Part shown: piece by piece, positions 15,417 through 17,693 of the stretch | Layout: every line of letters starts with the position of its first letter | How positions within the stretch are numbered: the first letter of the stretch is position 1 | Origin: UMGS973 sp963609975 | GTDB lineage: Bacteria; Bacillota; Clostridia; Peptostreptococcales; Anaerovoracaceae | DNA: 17,693 nucleotides | NCBI GenBank assembly: GCA_963609975.1 | Contig: CAVDMD010000041.1 | Span: 1 to 17,693 of the forward strand | Direction of reading: 5' to 3' | Notes under the pieces: model-generated | Seen by the model: only the letters and a program-made list of their open reading frames with translations | Told to the model about the DNA's origin: nothing | Databases searched by the model: none | Translations under genes and position numbers: made by a program

Positions 15417-15863
15417 TTATTTTATATCTGCAGCTTTAATTGTCCACACAAAGGTTTTAACATCACCTGACACTGCTGATCCATTACCACCGGTCAGCTT
15501 GGCCGGAGTATAAGTAATTGTTCCTTTTTTATCTCCTCCATCATATGCGTATGTTAATTTCTCATAATTAAGATCTCCGCTCAGATAATTTGTTATAGGT
15601 GCCGAAGTCCCGCCAGCACTGGTTTTTGTTTTAGTTGGAGTCGTTATGCTATTGGTTGGCACACCTGCATCATCTGTCAAAATAGCTATCTGCATTGCAG
15701 CATATGCAGCCCTTACATTTGCTACATCAGCCGCTTCCTTTGATTTAGTCAGTGCACCGTTAAATGTAGGAATAGCTATAGCTGCCAGCACCGCTATGAT
15801 AGCCACCACTATCAGCATTTCCATTATTGTAAAACCTTTTTTGTCTGATTTTCTTTTTATCAT
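15417..15863 (-). CDS. pilA: Major type IV pilin
   Basis: Structural subunit of the pilus. The 148-residue precursor has a classical type IVa leader: MIKRKSDKKG, cleavage after G10, mature FTIMEMLIVVAIIAVLAAIAIP with Phe1 and Glu5 (E15). The conserved first helix continues to about residue 60 (KEAADVANVRAAYAAMQIAI), then a Thr/Ser/Gly-rich head domain lacks cysteines, so no disulphide-bounded D-region exists. The ATG is preceded by AAAGGAGATT. It is called the major pilin because it is the shortest canonical full pilin, is placed second in the operon, and is flanked by hairpins that could raise its transcript level. Expression level itself cannot be seen from sequence. Confidence 0.9.
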   Translation of the reverse strand: MIKRKSDKKGFTIMEMLIVVAIIAVLAAIAIPTFNGALTKSKEAADVANVRAAYAAMQIAILTDDAGVPTNSITTPTKTKTSAGGTSAPITNYLSGDLNYEKLTYAYDGGDKKGTITYTPAKLTGGNGSAVSGDVKTFVWTIKAADIK

Positions 15864-15906
15864 TTTTTAATCTCCTTTATTATTGTTGATTATTAAATAT
15901 ATACAC

Positions 15907-15929
15907 TATTCTCCGGGCTGTAGAGAATA
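15907..15929 (-). other. Hairpin between pilC and pilin genes
   Basis: TATTCTC and GAGAATA form a perfect 7-bp stem with a 9-nt loop, in the 90-base gap before the pilin gene. The following bases are not a T-tract. A role as an RNA processing or 5'-end stabilising element for the pilin message is possible but unproven. I found no convincing separate promoter in this gap. Confidence 0.4.
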
Positions 15930-15953
15930 AATAAGTACCTTGGTCAATGAAGT

Positions 15954-17162
15954 CTATATTGCACCGTACATAGTAAACATAGGTGCATACACACACAGCA
16001 GCAGTACCACTGCTATTACCGCAAGAGATATGGTGATTGCCGGTTCAAGGATTGACAGTAATCTCTGCGAGTAAACTTCCACCTCGTTGGAAAAATAATC
16101 TCCCACAACATCGAAAGTTTCTTCCATGGAGCCCGAACGCTCTCCCACGCCTGTCATTTCTGTGAGCATATTTGAAAAGCAGTCTATCTCGCCCATACAT
16201 ACCGTAAGGCTTCTGCCTCGCTCAACACCCTCCTTGACCTTGCGGACCGCAAGTGAAAATGTATAGTTTGTGACAACCGCCGATGTTATATCAAGGGCTG
16301 ATGTTATCGGCATACCGGCTGCAATCATTGTTGACATGGTGTTGGCAAACTGTGACGCCACATTCATCTCTGTCAGCTTGTGAAGCGGAGATCTGCGCAG
16401 CCTGTAGGCTGTAATCCGCCGCCTGCCCTCCTCTGTGCGTATTATATATCTGTAGCCTCCCGAAAACAGCAGTATCACTGCGATTATAAGCCACCAGTAA
16501 CCTGTAATGAATCGGCTTATAGCTATCATACCCCGGGTGATACCCGGAAGCTCTATGTCCATGTCCTCAAATGTGCTGATAAATACAGGAACCGCCACCG
16601 CCATTATAATTATGAATACTATGATGGCAACAGCAATCACTATTGACGGATATGTCAGGGTGCTGATTATCCTGGATTTCATCTTGGCAGTTCTGTCATA
16701 ATATCTGTGGAGTCTGCTGAAGCAATGATCTAAAGTACCTGACTGTTCGCCCGCCCTGACTGTCTCTATAAAGGTGCGGGGAAGCAACGGCGCATTTTTT
16801 TCAAAACTTGACGACATACTGTAGCCGCTTTCGATATCCTCCGCAACACTTCGCAGCATTTTGTTAATGCTTTTGTTTTTGGACTGAGCCGCAACCATCT
16901 GCACACATCTGCCTATCGGAAGCCCCGATGACAGTATGATTTCAAACTGTGAACACATCAAAGCAAGCTCTTTTTCTTTAATCTTTAACCTTTTGAAGGC
17001 CGGTACCCCTGAGGCATCCGATTCTTTGACTTCCTCTATGCCTGTAACTATGCTGCAGGTTTCTCTGAGCTTTGTCACAGCTTCATATTCATCATATGCT
17101 TTAATCACACCGGATACTTTGATTTTGTCCGGTGATACTGCTTTATATCTGAATGTTTTCAA
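15954..17162 (-). CDS. pilC: Type IV pilus inner-membrane platform protein PilC (GspF family)
   Basis: Platform protein around which pilins are assembled by the motor ATPase. The 402-residue product (from TTG at 17162) has an N-terminal domain (FRYKAVSPDKIKVSGVI, with the family's 'Y.A.d..G...G.i' pattern). Two T2SSF repeats follow at about 65-190 and 268-395, each with the signature GExSG (GEQSG 138-142, GERSG 340-344), and membrane segments lie near 172-194, 222-240 and 376-394. The TTG has AGGTGA four to five bases upstream. An ATG at 17231 in the same frame would lie inside the riboswitch and its terminator, so it is rejected. This is the first gene of the c-di-GMP-controlled pilus operon; no PilB or PilT gene precedes it in the window. 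Confidence 0.93.
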   Translation of the reverse strand: MKTFRYKAVSPDKIKVSGVIKAYDEYEAVTKLRETCSIVTGIEEVKESDASGVPAFKRLKIKEKELALMCSQFEIILSSGLPIGRCVQMVAAQSKNKSINKMLRSVAEDIESGYSMSSSFEKNAPLLPRTFIETVRAGEQSGTLDHCFSRLHRYYDRTAKMKSRIISTLTYPSIVIAVAIIVFIIIMAVAVPVFISTFEDMDIELPGITRGMIAISRFITGYWWLIIAVILLFSGGYRYIIRTEEGRRRITAYRLRRSPLHKLTEMNVASQFANTMSTMIAAGMPITSALDITSAVVTNYTFSLAVRKVKEGVERGRSLTVCMGEIDCFSNMLTEMTGVGERSGSMEETFDVVGDYFSNEVEVYSQRLLSILEPAITISLAVIAVVLLLCVYAPMFTMYGAI

Positions 17163-17181
17163 ATGCTCACCTGTTCCCAAT

Positions 17182-17207
17182 AAAAAAACCCTGCAATCAT
17201 TGCAGAG
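17182..17207 (-). terminator. Riboswitch expression-platform terminator before pilC
   Basis: On the minus strand CTCTGCA-ATGAT-TGCAGGG forms a stem of seven to eight pairs (one G-T) followed by seven T residues (17182-17188). It ends 19 bases before the pilC start codon and 13 bases after the riboswitch P1 stem, the placement expected of a regulated attenuator. Its 5' arm (17198-17203) is complementary to CATTGC at 17223-17228 in the aptamer 3' end. Confidence 0.88.
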
Positions 17208-17219
17208 CGTATACTGTAT

Positions 17220-17315
17220 GGGGCAATGCAAAGATTAAAGTCTGCAGCTGGCTGTCAACCGTAGCGGTAAGACCCTGTAGCTTTGCGTCACTGCCTTTCG
17301 GCAGGTTTGCCCTGA
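17220..17315 (-). ncRNA. Class I cyclic-di-GMP (GEMM-I) riboswitch aptamer
   Basis: Read on the minus strand, the conserved GEMM-I core appears in order. GGGCAAACC lies at 17304-17312. A CTGCC-GAAA-GGCAG stem with the GNRA tetraloop follows (17291-17305). The receptor-side strand GACGCAAAGC lies at 17280-17289, and then a second arm with ACCG-CTA-CGGT and CAGCC (17251-17275). The closing strand TTGCCC (17221-17226) pairs perfectly with GGGCAA. Between CAGCC and TTGCCC there are about 20 extra bases that can fold as TGCA...TGCA, unusual for the class. A terminator follows directly and then pilC, so it controls the pilus operon. The ligand is assigned from the known class, not tested. Confidence 0.93.
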
Positions 17316-17331
17316 ATATTTACTTATAGCA

Positions 17332-17360
17332 AGTATATACTTTTGCCTGTGTTAAGTCAA
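17332..17360 (-). promoter_or_regulatory. Sigma-A promoter of the riboswitch-pilus operon
   Basis: TTGACT (17355-17360) and TATACT (17332-17337) are separated by exactly 17 bases, both one mismatch from the vegetative consensus. The transcript would start near 17325, about ten bases before the aptamer. No other promoter of this quality is visible on this strand before the pilus genes. Confidence 0.88.
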
Positions 17361-17370
17361 CACAATAATA

Positions 17371-17416
17371 CCGAATTTCTAAAAAAAAATACCGAATTAG
17401 CCGAATTTCTAAAAAA
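17371..17416. repeat. Short direct repeats upstream of the pilus promoter
   Basis: CCGAATTTCTAAAAAA occurs at 17371-17386 and again at 17401-17416, 30 bases apart, with a third partial copy CCGAATTAG at 17392-17400. They lie 10-55 bases upstream of the -35 element on the minus strand, where they read as T-runs followed by AGAAATTCGG. They could be regulator sites, an A/T-rich upstream promoter element, or poly-T ends for the upstream gene. Confidence 0.6.
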
Positions 17417-17445
17417 TCCGCTAAGACGGCTGCAACAATATCAGA

Positions 17446-17482
17446 CCTGTCATGCCGGCTTATCCGCCATATGGCAGACAGG
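17446..17482 (-). other. Large imperfect hairpin after the Rpn-family gene
   Basis: CCTGTC and GACAGG (6 bp) extend through TGCC/GGCA with one bulged base, giving about ten pairs around an inner GGC/GCC. No T-run follows directly; a weak CCG...CGG stem followed by six T residues lies 20 bases further on (17411-17428) and could complete termination. It is best read as part of the 3' end of the upstream gene. Confidence 0.4.
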
Positions 17483-17505
17483 CATAATCACACTGAACAA
17501 GGCAG

Positions 17506-17693
17506 TTACAGCTTCTCTATATCTTCTATAGACAGCCCTGTAAGTTCTGCAATCTCATCAATGGAATAATTTTTGGATTTCATGGCTTCTGCCATCTTAA
17601 TTTTCTCTGCAGCTCTGCCGGAAGCCTCGCCCTCGCTCCTGCCAAGCTCAAGACCTTCGTTCCTGCCAAGCTCCTCACCCTGCTCTCTGGCTT
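17506..17693 (-). CDS. C-terminal end of an Rpn/PD-(D/E)XK transposase-like protein (partial)
   Basis: The last 62 residues of a protein that begins outside the window. The segment is a charged Glu/Gly-rich repeat (ELGRNEGLELGRSEGEASGR) followed by a helical end reading AMKSKNYSIDEIAELTGLSIEDIEKL over residues about 37-62, then TAA at 17506-17508. This tail, with a 'GLS-x-E-I' helix, is characteristic of Rpn-family recombination-promoting nucleases / PDDEXK putative transposases, abundant in gut Clostridia. The catalytic domain is not visible, so activity cannot be judged. It is on the same strand as the pilus operon but separated from it by hairpins and a strong promoter, so co-transcription is not expected. 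Confidence 0.65.
   Translation of the reverse strand, partial: AREQGEELGRNEGLELGRSEGEASGRAAEKIKMAEAMKSKNYSIDEIAELTGLSIEDIEKL

Noticed and set aside
4691..17162. A type II secretion system instead of a type IV pilus
   Set aside because: There is no outer membrane in this kind of organism, PilM/PilN/PilO are separate proteins as in type IV pili, and a canonical pilin gene is present; GspF and pseudopilin names reflect shared ancestry.
17163..17231. An upstream ATG start for pilC
   Set aside because: The extension would be translated from the riboswitch aptamer 3' end and the terminator hairpin; the TTG at 17162 has a proper binding site and begins with the family's N-terminus.
17371..17416. 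A CRISPR-like array
   Set aside because: Only two full 16-base copies, no regular spacers, and no cas genes.
17343..17531. A 62-residue plus-strand frame across the pilus promoter region
   Set aside because: It is created by the CCGAATTTCTAAAAAA repeats and crosses a strong promoter and the end of the Rpn-family gene; no start signal or family match.

Overview
The window comes from a spore-forming member of the Clostridia (Firmicutes). It carries a complete spoIIIAA-AH sporulation operon, strong AGGAGG-type ribosome binding sites, a textbook vegetative sigma-A promoter, a candidate sigma-E promoter, and a type IV pilus gene set with actin-like PilM. Moderate base composition, small minimal SpoIIIA proteins and an Rpn-family gene tail would fit a gut Oscillospirales or Lachnospirales bacterium. 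That placement is inference; no marker gene here fixes the genus. Every gene I can support lies on the minus strand, so the window reads from high to low coordinates.

Layout, in transcription order: (1) 17506-17693, the 3' end of an Rpn/PD-(D/E)XK transposase-like gene. (2) 17163-17505, a regulatory region with short repeats, a sigma-A promoter (TTGACT-17-TATACT), a class I cyclic-di-GMP (GEMM-I) riboswitch and an intrinsic terminator placed just before the first pilus gene. (3) 4691-17162, one long type IV pilus operon: pilC, major pilin, prepilin peptidase, pilM, pilN-like, pilO-like, a giant 2049-residue prepilin-like protein with GLUG repeats, a PilX/GspK-like minor pilin, and two further minor pilins. 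(4) 4557-4690, a strong terminator ending the pilus operon, with a sigma-E-type promoter overlapping its downstream edge. (5) 317-4556, the spoIIIA operon. (6) 1-316, a 3' untranslated stretch with two hairpins, one probably the operon terminator.

The pilus genes form a coherent machine. PilC is the inner-membrane platform, PilM/N/O the alignment subcomplex, PilD the prepilin peptidase, PilA the fibre, and four minor pilins are candidates for initiation or tip complexes. No PilB or PilT motor ATPase is present, so the motors must be encoded elsewhere. The giant prepilin is the most striking object. It combines a class III signal sequence with three large repeat modules and two C-terminal Ig-like domains, and is best read as a pilus-tip adhesin whose production, with the whole fibre, is gated by c-di-GMP. 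In the riboswitch, the 3' strand of the aptamer P1 stem also complements the terminator's 5' arm, which on paper predicts ligand-dependent termination (an OFF switch).

The spoIIIA operon encodes the mother-cell half of the channel linking mother cell and forespore. It is compact: SpoIIIAF is only its membrane anchor (55 residues), SpoIIIAG has a ring-building motif but no room for the large beta-triangle insertion, and SpoIIIAE lacks an obvious N-terminal signal peptide.
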